From positions 1 to 6,689 of the forward strand of contig JAJNBR010000161.1 in the NCBI GenBank assembly GCA_021156265.1: 6,689 nt of DNA, written 5' to 3'. Position 1 is the first letter of the stretch, and every line of letters begins with the position of its first letter. The position numbers and the translations under genes are program-made. Below the pieces are notes generated by a model that was not told the origin of the DNA, did not search any database, and saw only the letters and a list, made by a program, of their open reading frames with translations. Of the stretch, positions 1-5,296 are shown piece by piece. The DNA is from Flavipsychrobacter sp. (GTDB taxonomy: Bacteria; Bacteroidota; Bacteroidia; Chitinophagales; Chitinophagaceae).

Positions 1-236
1 GCAAATATTTTGTCAATGGCGTCTATATCCCTGATATCTGCTGCATGGTGTTCAAAATTGCTCACGCGCGAAAGCAGCCTTGCAGTATTCCATTCAGTTG
101 ATGCATCGGCGCCGAAAAAACGCATGCGCATATTATTGTCAATGCCTACAACCTTGTCAAATTTCGAGGAGAAAAATTCTACGGATTCGCTGCCTATCAG
201 GCCCGAAGATCCCGTCACGATACAAACACTGGACAT
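1..236 (-). CDS. NAD-dependent nucleotide-sugar epimerase (CDP-paratose 2-epimerase-like SDR), N-terminal part only
   Basis: Reading the minus strand from the ATG at 236-234 gives 78 codons that stay open to the window edge, so only the N-terminus is present. It begins MSSVCIVTGSSGLIGSE: a first beta strand followed by the GxxGxxG dinucleotide-binding turn (GSSGLIG, residues 9-15). A second strand ends in GIDNNMR (about 31-37), where an acidic residue normally contacts the NAD ribose. The following FFGADAST-WN stretch and the AADIRD motif near residue 68 resemble extended short-chain dehydrogenases of the CDP-paratose 2-epimerase (Tyv/RfbE) group as I remember them. Such enzymes epimerise or oxidise nucleotide-linked sugars in the cytoplasm. 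The YxxxK catalytic motif lies beyond the edge, so the substrate cannot be judged. It follows ruvB on the same strand after 75 nt and fits the sugar-precursor genes upstream. Family is likely; exact function is open. Confidence 0.8.
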   Translation of the reverse strand, partial: MSSVCIVTGSSGLIGSESVEFFSSKFDKVVGIDNNMRMRFFGADASTEWNTARLLSRVSNFEHHAADIRDIDAIDKIF

Positions 237-265
237 AAGGGGTAAAGTTTTATAAGATACTGGGA

Positions 266-273
266 CGAAATTA
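266..273 (-). promoter_or_regulatory. Weak candidate -7 promoter element for the epimerase gene
   Basis: In the 75-nt gap between the ruvB stop and the epimerase ATG, the minus strand reads TAATTTCG. This differs at one fixed position from the Bacteroidota -7 consensus TAnnTTTG. It would place a transcription start roughly 20-25 nt before the ATG. I find no TTG at the expected -33 distance, so this is a weak call. No convincing terminator hairpin is visible in the same gap, so readthrough from ruvB is also possible. Confidence 0.2.
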
Positions 274-311
274 GGGTATAATATCTAAAAAGCCTTGATA
301 CTACTATCGCA

Positions 312-1334
312 TTAAAATAAACTGTTATTGCTGAGTTTGCGGTCTTTTCCAAGGTGGCGGTAGGCTTTTTCAGTGGCCTCTCTGCCCCTTGGCGTGCGCA
401 TGATATAACCTTCCTGTATCAGGAATGGTTCGTAAACTTCTTCGATAGTACCTGCCTCTTCACCCACCGCGGTAGCGATGTTGTTGATACCGGCGGGTCC
501 GCCTTTGAATTTATCTATGAGCGTGGAGAGTATACGGTTGTCCATATCATCCAGGCCACTTTCATCGACATTCAGCGCTTTTAGCCCATGCTCTACAATA
601 TTCATATCTATCACGCCGTTGCCCAGCACCTGAGCAAAATCGCGCATGCGTCGCAGCAAACCGTTGGCAATACGGGGCGTACCGCGGCTTCGGCCCGCGA
701 TCTGCATTGCGGCGTCAGAGGTAACCTTCACATTAAGCAAGCCGGCAGCACGCACCACGATATGCTGCAGCACATCGGTCTTGTAATAGTCGAGTCTCGA
801 TTTGATACCAAAACGACTGAGTAAGGGCGCAGTCAGTAAACCCGAACGGGTAGTAGCGCCTACAAGGGTAAAAGGGTTTAACGTTATCTGTATCGAGCGT
901 GCAGCAGGGCCGCTGTCTATCATGATGTCGATCTTAAAATCCTCCATGGCTGCATAGAGATATTCTTCCACCACTGTGCTCAGACGGTGTATCTCGTCAA
1001 TAAACAGTACATCGCGCGGTTCCAGGCTGGTGAGGAGACCTGCAAGGTCTGCCGGTTTTTCGATCACGGGACCGCTCGTTTCTTTAATGGTAACACCCAG
1101 CTCATTGGCCACGATGCGTGAAAGAGTGGTTTTGCCCAGGCCGGGAGGGCCATGGAACAAGACGTGATCCAGCGCCTCACCTCTCAGGTTGGCCGCTTTG
1201 ATGAATATGCGGAGATTCTCTATGAGTTGTGGCTGACCGGAAAACTCTTCGATGGTTTGCGGACGGATACTATTCTCATATTCCCTTTCCTGGGGATTCA
1301 AATTGTCTGTCGGCCTTACGTGCGATCCTTCCAT
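312..1334 (-). CDS. ruvB: Holliday junction branch migration DNA helicase RuvB
   Basis: A complete 340-residue protein of normal RuvB length. RuvB is the hexameric AAA+ motor that, with RuvA, drives branch migration of Holliday junctions during recombinational repair. Visible motifs are the Walker A GPPGLGKT (62-69, Lys68), Walker B LFIDEIHR (110-117, Asp113/Glu114), sensor 1 GATTR (159-163), the arginine finger in LLSRFG (Arg174), a sensor 2 region RGTPRIAN (217-224), and a C-terminal winged helix (about 265-325) containing the GGPAGINNIA stretch and TPRGR. All key residues are intact. The ATG lies 22 nt after the glycosyltransferase stop, with no Shine-Dalgarno sequence, and the N-terminal MEGSHVRP continues straight into conserved sequence. 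Its place among sugar-nucleotide and glycosyltransferase genes is odd for a repair gene. It probably shares their transcript. Confidence 0.98.
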   Translation of the reverse strand: MEGSHVRPTDNLNPQEREYENSIRPQTIEEFSGQPQLIENLRIFIKAANLRGEALDHVLFHGPPGLGKTTLSRIVANELGVTIKETSGPVIEKPADLAGLLTSLEPRDVLFIDEIHRLSTVVEEYLYAAMEDFKIDIMIDSGPAARSIQITLNPFTLVGATTRSGLLTAPLLSRFGIKSRLDYYKTDVLQHIVVRAAGLLNVKVTSDAAMQIAGRSRGTPRIANGLLRRMRDFAQVLGNGVIDMNIVEHGLKALNVDESGLDDMDNRILSTLIDKFKGGPAGINNIATAVGEEAGTIEEVYEPFLIQEGYIMRTPRGREATEKAYRHLGKDRKLSNNSLF

Positions 1335-1356
1335 GCCGCTAAATTACTGAATATAG

Positions 1357-2487
1357 TTAGTGCTTGCCGAAAGCGGTTGCCAGCAGTTGGCGGGTAAAAT
1401 AGTCCCAGCTGTACTTTTTCTTCTCTTCCTGCAGGTTATTTAAGAACCTTTCAGGCGGACCGTCGTTGTAGAATTTGAGGATAGCATCAGCTATCGATCC
1501 GGGATCGGGCTCGGTCACATATCCCACTTTGCCATCGGGCACCAGCTCCGGCAATCCACCCACGTTCGTTACCACCATTGGTTTTTCAAAATGGTAGGCC
1601 ACCTGGGTAATACCGCTTTGCGTGGCATTGCGATAAGGCTGTACCACCAGGTCGGCGGTGCTGAAAAAGTAGCGTACCCTGCTGTCGGGAATAAAATCGG
1701 TGAACAGCTTTACCCGTTCGTGCAGGTTATTTTGCTCTATAAGCTCGTCGTAGCGTTTGCGGTCCTCGTAAAATTCTCCCGCTACAATAAGTTTGATGTT
1801 CGTGTTTTTAAACCGGCCGTCTGCCATAGCTTCCAGCAAAATGTCGAGGCCTTTGTATTTACGTATGAAACCGAAGAACAAAATATAATTATCGGATGCA
1901 GGTAAATTCAGCTCTTTGCAGGCATACATCTTGCTCATCGGCTCTCCGAAATTATCGTAAAGTGGATGCGAGAGGAATGTTACGCGCTTTGCTGTCATGC
2001 CTAGTAAGTCCTGCTTCACTTTTTCGCTCATCGTCACGAACGAATCAATGGTTTTCAGGAAGTAGCTGGTGAACTGTTTATCGCCGGGGCGTTTTTCGTG
2101 CGGTATGGCGTTGTCGGCAATGCACAGCACATGCGTGTGGCCGCCTTTTTTCACCCTTCGTAAAATGGTGCCCAGCGCTGGACCCATGAACGGCAGCCAA
2201 AAGCGCACGATGACCAGGTCATAATTTTCGCGCTTCATTTGATTGCCCACTTTCAGCCAGTTGATAGGGTTGACCGAATTGATGGCCGTGCGAATATTGA
2301 TATCCTTTGGTGCAGGCTCATCTGTATACTGCGTAGTGCCTGGGAACAGGAAAGACGGGTATTGCAATGAATACGACCAAATGGTAACGTCGTGACCCTG
2401 CGATTGCAGTTCGCGCGCCAGCCTTTGGTTGTATGTAGCCAGGCCGCCACGCAACGGGTGCGCAGGACCAACTATAGCTATTTTCAT
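1357..2487 (-). CDS. Glycosyltransferase family 4 (GT-B fold) for surface polysaccharide synthesis
   Basis: A 376-residue soluble-looking protein with the two-domain GT-B layout. The N-terminal domain starts MKIAIVGPAHPLRGG followed by LATYNQRLARELQSQGHDV, the usual acceptor-side glycine loop and first helix. The C-terminal domain has FFGFIRKYKGLDILLEA (204-220), the strand IKLIVAGEF (231-239) and the donor-binding segment PYRNATQSGI (284-293), followed by EKPMVVTNVGGLPELV (301-316). It should transfer a sugar from an activated nucleotide donor onto a lipid-linked glycan at the inner membrane face; donor and acceptor cannot be read from sequence. The classical GT4 E-x7-E pair is not seen: by my alignment Ala288 and Val296 occupy those places. 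The ATG overlaps the nucleotidyltransferase stop as ATGA, a sign of translational coupling. It may use the sugar activated by the two genes just upstream. Confidence 0.9.
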   Translation of the reverse strand: MKIAIVGPAHPLRGGLATYNQRLARELQSQGHDVTIWSYSLQYPSFLFPGTTQYTDEPAPKDINIRTAINSVNPINWLKVGNQMKRENYDLVIVRFWLPFMGPALGTILRRVKKGGHTHVLCIADNAIPHEKRPGDKQFTSYFLKTIDSFVTMSEKVKQDLLGMTAKRVTFLSHPLYDNFGEPMSKMYACKELNLPASDNYILFFGFIRKYKGLDILLEAMADGRFKNTNIKLIVAGEFYEDRKRYDELIEQNNLHERVKLFTDFIPDSRVRYFFSTADLVVQPYRNATQSGITQVAYHFEKPMVVTNVGGLPELVPDGKVGYVTEPDPGSIADAILKFYNDGPPERFLNNLQEEKKKYSWDYFTRQLLATAFGKH

Positions 2488-3182
2488 TGCACGTTGCTTT
2501 TAAAATCTGATTGTGCCTTCTGGTAGTCTTCAGGTATACCGATATCTATAAAATAACTATCGCTGATAAAGCCGTGAAACTTTTCTTCGCTCACGAATTT
2601 TGCGAGGTAATCTGTTTCGAACGAAAATTTTACAGGTAATTCACGTTCTAAGAAAGCCTTGCGATCGATCACATACACACCACCGTTTATCAGGCCTTCA
2701 TCGCGGTAGCGCTTCTCTTCAAATGATGTAACCTTCCCGCTTGTATCACAGTTTACAACACCATACCGTTCGAACTGCCGCATGGGTTTTAATGCCAGCG
2801 TTGTTTCGGCATGGTATTGGGTATGTTGATCGAATTGTTGCCTGAGATCGACGCGAAACATGGTGTCTCCATTAAGTACAGCTACATTATTCTCTTTTGC
2901 TGCTTTGAGCGCCAGCTGAATACCCCCGCCGGTACCCAGTGGTTCTTCTTCTATTACATGGTCAATCGTGAAGCTATACTTCTGTTGTTGCAACCAGTCG
3001 GTGATGATCTCGTGCTTGTAACCTAATGAAAGTATGATGCTGCTGCATCCCTGCTCCTGCAGGTAATCGAGGATGTACTGAAGGAAAGGTTTTTCATTTA
3101 CTTCGGCCATGCACTTAGGGTAGTCGCCTATTGTGTTGCGAAGCCGGGTGCCCAATCCTCCTGCTAATATGATACACTCCAT
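2484..3182 (-). CDS. hddC: Sugar-1-phosphate nucleotidyltransferase, D-glycero-D-manno-heptose 1-phosphate guanylyltransferase type
   Basis: A 232-residue nucleotidyltransferase of the Rossmann-like NTP_transferase family. The signature LAGGLGTRLR (6-15) binds the nucleoside triphosphate, PKCMAEVNEKPFL (22-34) carries the conserved lysine, PLGTGGGI (81-88) contacts base and sugar, and LNGDT (103-107) and FIDIGIPEDY (211-220) supply the metal-binding aspartates. The protein is short and lacks a left-handed beta-helix acyltransferase tail, as in HddC/WcbM-like enzymes, which make GDP-D-glycero-alpha-D-manno-heptose from the heptose 1-phosphate and GTP. The gene starts 3 nt after a GHMP kinase of the HddA type, the usual partner, and this context supports the HddC reading. 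Sequence alone would also allow another hexose- or heptose-1-phosphate and another nucleotide. Family is certain; substrate is an inference from the pairing. Confidence 0.82.
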   Translation of the reverse strand: MECIILAGGLGTRLRNTIGDYPKCMAEVNEKPFLQYILDYLQEQGCSSIILSLGYKHEIITDWLQQQKYSFTIDHVIEEEPLGTGGGIQLALKAAKENNVAVLNGDTMFRVDLRQQFDQHTQYHAETTLALKPMRQFERYGVVNCDTSGKVTSFEEKRYRDEGLINGGVYVIDRKAFLERELPVKFSFETDYLAKFVSEEKFHGFISDSYFIDIGIPEDYQKAQSDFKSNVQ

Positions 3183-3185
3183 AGC

Positions 3186-4208
3186 TTATACGCTCCAGGT
3201 TGACAGGCCTCTTTCGGTGAACTGGTAAGGGCGAACATCGCCGCCAAAGCCGCTTAGCGCCTGGTGTACATTATAGCGGGTGTTTGCGGGACAATAGAAC
3301 ATCATGAATCCACCACCGCCCGCGCCCGATATCTTACCACCGGTAGCTCCCGCTTTCAGTGTGGCTTCATATATCTCGTCCATTCTTCCGCTGGAAATAC
3401 CCACCGCCGTCTGCTTTTTATACTTGAATCCGTAATCGAGTATTCTGCCGATATCATTTACACGGCCTTTCAACAGGGCTTCTTTCATCATCTGCGCCTG
3501 CTCTTTCAAGTGATGCATCGCATCTATAGATTGCTGGTTCTTGTCCGTCACATTTTTACTTTGTGCTTCTATGATGGTAGAAGACAGCCTGCTGGTTGCT
3601 GTAAAATACAACAGCAGGTTATTTTCCAATTCGTAGAGGTATTGCGGCTTTATGCGCAGCGGGTTCACGATCACTTTATCGTCATCGTAGAACTCCATAA
3701 AGTTCACTCCGCCGAAAGTGGCTGCGTATTGGTCTTGCTTACCGCCGGCCATTGCCAGGTCCACGCGTTCTATCTGGTAGCTGAGGTGTGCAACGTCGTA
3801 TTCACCCAGCGGCAGCCTGAGCCATTCAGCAAATGCTCCGAGAATTGCTACCATCAATGTTGACGAAGTGCCAAGGCCTGAACCTGCAGGTGCATCTACT
3901 GATGTTGTCAGCTTAAAGCCTGAAGGCAGTTTGCCATACTCTTTTACGATGCGGTTGTATACACCGGTGGCCAGGTCCAGTTTGCCATCGATAGGCAGCG
4001 TGTCTGCCATGTCGTATTGCACGGTTTCCTGCCGGTCTATCGCTTCCAGCTGAACGATCGGCTGGTCAAGCAACTCGATGGTTGCATAGGCAAATAAAGA
4101 AATGGTCGCGTTCAATATAGCGCCGCCGTATAGGTCGCAGTAAGGGCTTACGTCAGTACCGCCGCCCGCCAACCCGATGCGCAACGGGGCTTTACTTCTG
4201 TAGATCAT
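3186..4208 (-). CDS. hddA: GHMP-family sugar kinase, D-glycero-D-manno-heptose 7-phosphate kinase type
   Basis: A complete 340-residue GHMP (galacto/homoserine/mevalonate/phosphomevalonate) kinase. Motif 1 is KAPLRIGLAGGGTD (6-19). Motif 2, the phosphate loop, is APAGSGLGTSST (106-117). Motif 3 near the C-terminus is GGKISGAGGGGFMMF (290-304). GGKQDQYAATFGG (155-167) is the segment that usually holds the catalytic aspartate. The opening RSKAPLRIGLAGGGTDVSPY is typical of HddA/WcbL-like kinases, which phosphorylate D-glycero-D-manno-heptose 7-phosphate at C1. The product would be dephosphorylated at C7 and passed to the HddC-type enzyme encoded 3 nt downstream. Related kinases act on L-fucose or other sugars, so the substrate rests mainly on the pairing. 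The start lies 34 nt after the vanZ-like stop, the widest gap between gcvH and ruvB, and has an A/T-rich leader without Shine-Dalgarno. Confidence 0.85.
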   Translation of the reverse strand: MIYRSKAPLRIGLAGGGTDVSPYCDLYGGAILNATISLFAYATIELLDQPIVQLEAIDRQETVQYDMADTLPIDGKLDLATGVYNRIVKEYGKLPSGFKLTTSVDAPAGSGLGTSSTLMVAILGAFAEWLRLPLGEYDVAHLSYQIERVDLAMAGGKQDQYAATFGGVNFMEFYDDDKVIVNPLRIKPQYLYELENNLLLYFTATSRLSSTIIEAQSKNVTDKNQQSIDAMHHLKEQAQMMKEALLKGRVNDIGRILDYGFKYKKQTAVGISSGRMDEIYEATLKAGATGGKISGAGGGGFMMFYCPANTRYNVHQALSGFGGDVRPYQFTERGLSTWSV

Positions 4209-4242
4209 TAGTTATTAAAAAGAGGAGCTAAAATACAAGTTA

Positions 4243-4650
4243 TTATCTCTTTTGCGCCGCCTGTTTCCTTTCGTTAGCGTAGAAAAGCATCACGAAAACC
4301 AGAATACCTATGAGGCCGCCCACGCTATCGACGAGCGTATCCATATTATCCTGCGTGCGGCCGGATACATAATGGCCCTGGATGTATTCTACCAGCCACC
4401 CTACAAAAACAGTTATGGTGAACAGTGAGCACAGGAAGTAAGCATTCCGTGTGGGGGTGGAGCAAAGCCAGAGAAAGCTAAATATGCCAAAGAGCACCAG
4501 GTGCGCCCATTTGTCGATGAAGGGTATATCGACATCGGGCAGTTCCTGCCCCGGCAAAAAGCATAAAATAAAAATGAGCAAGGTCCAGGCTATAGCCAGC
4601 CACCTTGCTCTGTTTTTATATGGAGAGTCTTGTGAGAAAAGTTTACTCAT
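4243..4650 (-). CDS. VanZ-like small integral membrane protein
   Basis: A 135-residue protein with four likely membrane helices (about 17-33, 50-63, 71-90 and 108-124), a charged N-terminus and a Lys/Arg-rich C-terminal tail. VanZ-family signatures are present: FIDKWAHLVLFGIFSFL (44-60) with the Asp-Lys-x-x-His pattern, GWLVEYIQ (84-91) with Gly, Glu and Gln, and SGRTQDNMDTLVDSVGGLIG (96-115). In the last of these an Asn common in the family is replaced by Asp108. The founding member VanZ gives low-level teicoplanin resistance; most chromosomal homologues have no known role, so resistance should not be inferred here. The ATG is 3 nt after the gcvH stop, so the two are almost certainly co-transcribed. 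I remember gcvH-vanZ as a recurring pair in Bacteroidota. Confidence 0.85.
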   Translation of the reverse strand: MSKLFSQDSPYKNRARWLAIAWTLLIFILCFLPGQELPDVDIPFIDKWAHLVLFGIFSFLWLCSTPTRNAYFLCSLFTITVFVGWLVEYIQGHYVSGRTQDNMDTLVDSVGGLIGILVFVMLFYANERKQAAQKR

Positions 4651-4653
4651 GGC

Positions 4654-5034
4654 TTATTCACCAATCAGCTGGCGATAAGCGGCTGCATCCATCAGGCCTT
4701 CGGCTTCTGCAGGATTGCTCATGGTCATTTTGATCATCCAGCCTTTGCCATAAGGATCCTGGTTCACATATTCAGGATTGCCTTCCAGTTCCGGGTTCAC
4801 TTCGTCAATAGCACCACTTACCGGCAGGTAGAGGTCAGATACGGTTTTAACAGCTTCTACGGTTCCGAATATATCGTTGGTCTCCAGGCTTTTGCCTTTT
4901 GCAGCAATGTCAACGAAAACGATGTCGCCCAGCTCGCGCTGCGCAAACTCAGTGATACCTACAGTAGCCGTATTGCCTTCGATCTTGATCCACTCGTGGT
5001 CTTTGGTGTATTTCAGTGTATCCGGGAATTGCAT
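4654..5034 (-). CDS. gcvH: Glycine cleavage system H protein (lipoyl carrier)
   Basis: A complete 126-residue H protein of normal length. It carries the aminomethyl group from the P protein (glycine decarboxylase) to the T protein on a swinging lipoyl arm, and is reoxidised by the L protein. The start MQFPDTLKYTKDHEWIKIEG is the typical opening. VGITEFAQRELGDIVFVD (25-42) is the conserved core. The lipoylation hairpin GTVEAVKTVSDLYLPVSG (57-74) holds the modified Lys63. The C-terminal part NPEYVNQDPYGKGWMIKM (86-103) is also characteristic. The P and T proteins are not in the window, so gcvH stands apart from the rest of the glycine cleavage genes. It is the first gene of the minus-strand run, with a 262-bp divergent region upstream. 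The ATG has an A-rich leader and no Shine-Dalgarno sequence. Confidence 0.98.
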   Translation of the reverse strand: MQFPDTLKYTKDHEWIKIEGNTATVGITEFAQRELGDIVFVDIAAKGKSLETNDIFGTVEAVKTVSDLYLPVSGAIDEVNPELEGNPEYVNQDPYGKGWMIKMTMSNPAEAEGLMDAAAYRQLIGE

Positions 5035-5095
5035 AATGATTTTTTTATGTGGGCGTAAAAATAGAAGAAAATATTGGGAGTAAAAATTGATAGCC

Positions 5096-5109
5096 TTTTG
5101 ACTTCAAAA
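5096..5109. promoter_or_regulatory. 14-bp palindrome, possible operator upstream of gcvH
   Basis: The sequence TTTTGA-CT-TCAAAA is a perfect 6-bp inverted repeat with a 2-bp centre. It ends 61 nt before the gcvH ATG, where a dimeric repressor or activator could control gcvH. No particular regulator family can be named from it. In A/T-rich DNA such a palindrome can occur by chance. Confidence 0.3.
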
Positions 5110-5170
5110 AAGCAGATTGGCCTTTTAAATGGTAAAAATTTAATTAATATGTCTAAGAGAGGGCTACCTT

Positions 5171-5210
5171 TTTAATTTCAGTTTAATTTTCTTTTAATTC
5201 CAATTTAATT
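5171..5210 (+). repeat. Four direct TTTAATT repeats at exact 11-bp spacing, probable response-regulator operator
   Basis: The heptamer TTTAATT occurs at 5171-5177, 5182-5188, 5193-5199 and 5204-5210, each start exactly 11 bp after the previous one, with four unrelated bases between copies. Seven-base direct repeats every 11 bp, about one helical turn, are the known layout of sites bound by tandem dimers of OmpR/PhoB-family winged-helix regulators (Pho boxes). The identification with that family is inference. The array lies 86 nt before the secreted-protein ATG and about 137 nt before the gcvH ATG. Another TTTAATT at 5281-5287 lies exactly seven periods (77 bp) beyond the last copy, and one at 5139-5145 lies 32 bp before the first. 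Confidence 0.6.
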
Positions 5211-5214
5211 TATT

Positions 5215-5222
5215 TAGATTTA
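5215..5222 (+). promoter_or_regulatory. Candidate -7 element of the secreted-protein gene
   Basis: TAGATTTA matches the Bacteroidota -7 consensus TAnnTTTG except at the last base. It begins 5 bp after the last TTTAATT repeat. No TTG is found at the -33 distance; instead the repeat array covers that position, as happens at promoters where an activator substitutes for the upstream element. A start here would give a leader of roughly 65-70 nt. This is an inference from layout. Confidence 0.25.
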
Positions 5223-5296
5223 CTTCTCGTTAATAAAAAAATTGCCTTTTATAACGGATTTCCACACAATCCTTAAATCATTTAATTATTGAAGTG

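Larger units (their letters stand above)
5035..5296. promoter_or_regulatory. Divergent A/T-rich intergenic region between gcvH and the secreted-protein gene
   Basis: This 262-bp stretch separates two genes that point away from each other, so it should hold the promoters of both. It is visibly richer in A and T than the flanking genes. I find no open frame of interest and no hairpin-plus-T-run terminator, as expected between divergent genes. The recognisable elements are the 11-bp-phased TTTAATT array at 5171-5210, a perfect TTTTGA-CT-TCAAAA palindrome at 5096-5109, and a TTAATTAA palindrome at 5140-5147. Neither gene has a clear full Bacteroidota promoter (TTG plus TAnnTTTG at the right spacing). 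Confidence 0.75.

Noticed and set aside
10..255. A plus-strand 81-codon open frame at the window start
   Set aside because: It is antisense to the epimerase N-terminus, which has a clear GxxGxxG Rossmann motif on the minus strand.
3264..3863. A 199-codon plus-strand open frame opposite the GHMP kinase
   Set aside because: It lies wholly antisense to a gene with all GHMP motifs intact. Its translation is rich in Cys, His and Tyr with no recognisable domain, as expected for a shadow frame.
4209..4242. A possible internal promoter before the GHMP kinase (TATTTTAG on the minus strand)
   Set aside because: It matches TAnnTTTG imperfectly and there is no TTG at the -33 distance. The 34-nt gap is more simply an intra-operon spacer.
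4243..4650. VanZ-like protein as a glycopeptide resistance gene
   Set aside because: Only family resemblance is seen. There are no vanH, vanA or vanX genes nearby and the neighbours are metabolic or glycan genes, so resistance is not supported.
5131..5173. GGTA ... TACC followed by a T run, resembling a terminator on the plus strand
   Set aside because: The stem would be only four base pairs with a loop of about 30 nt, and no plus-strand gene ends upstream of it.
5171..5210. The short direct repeats considered as a CRISPR array or simple microsatellite
   Set aside because: Repeats of 7 bp with 4-bp spacers are far too short for CRISPR, and the spacers differ, so it is not a simple tandem slippage repeat.
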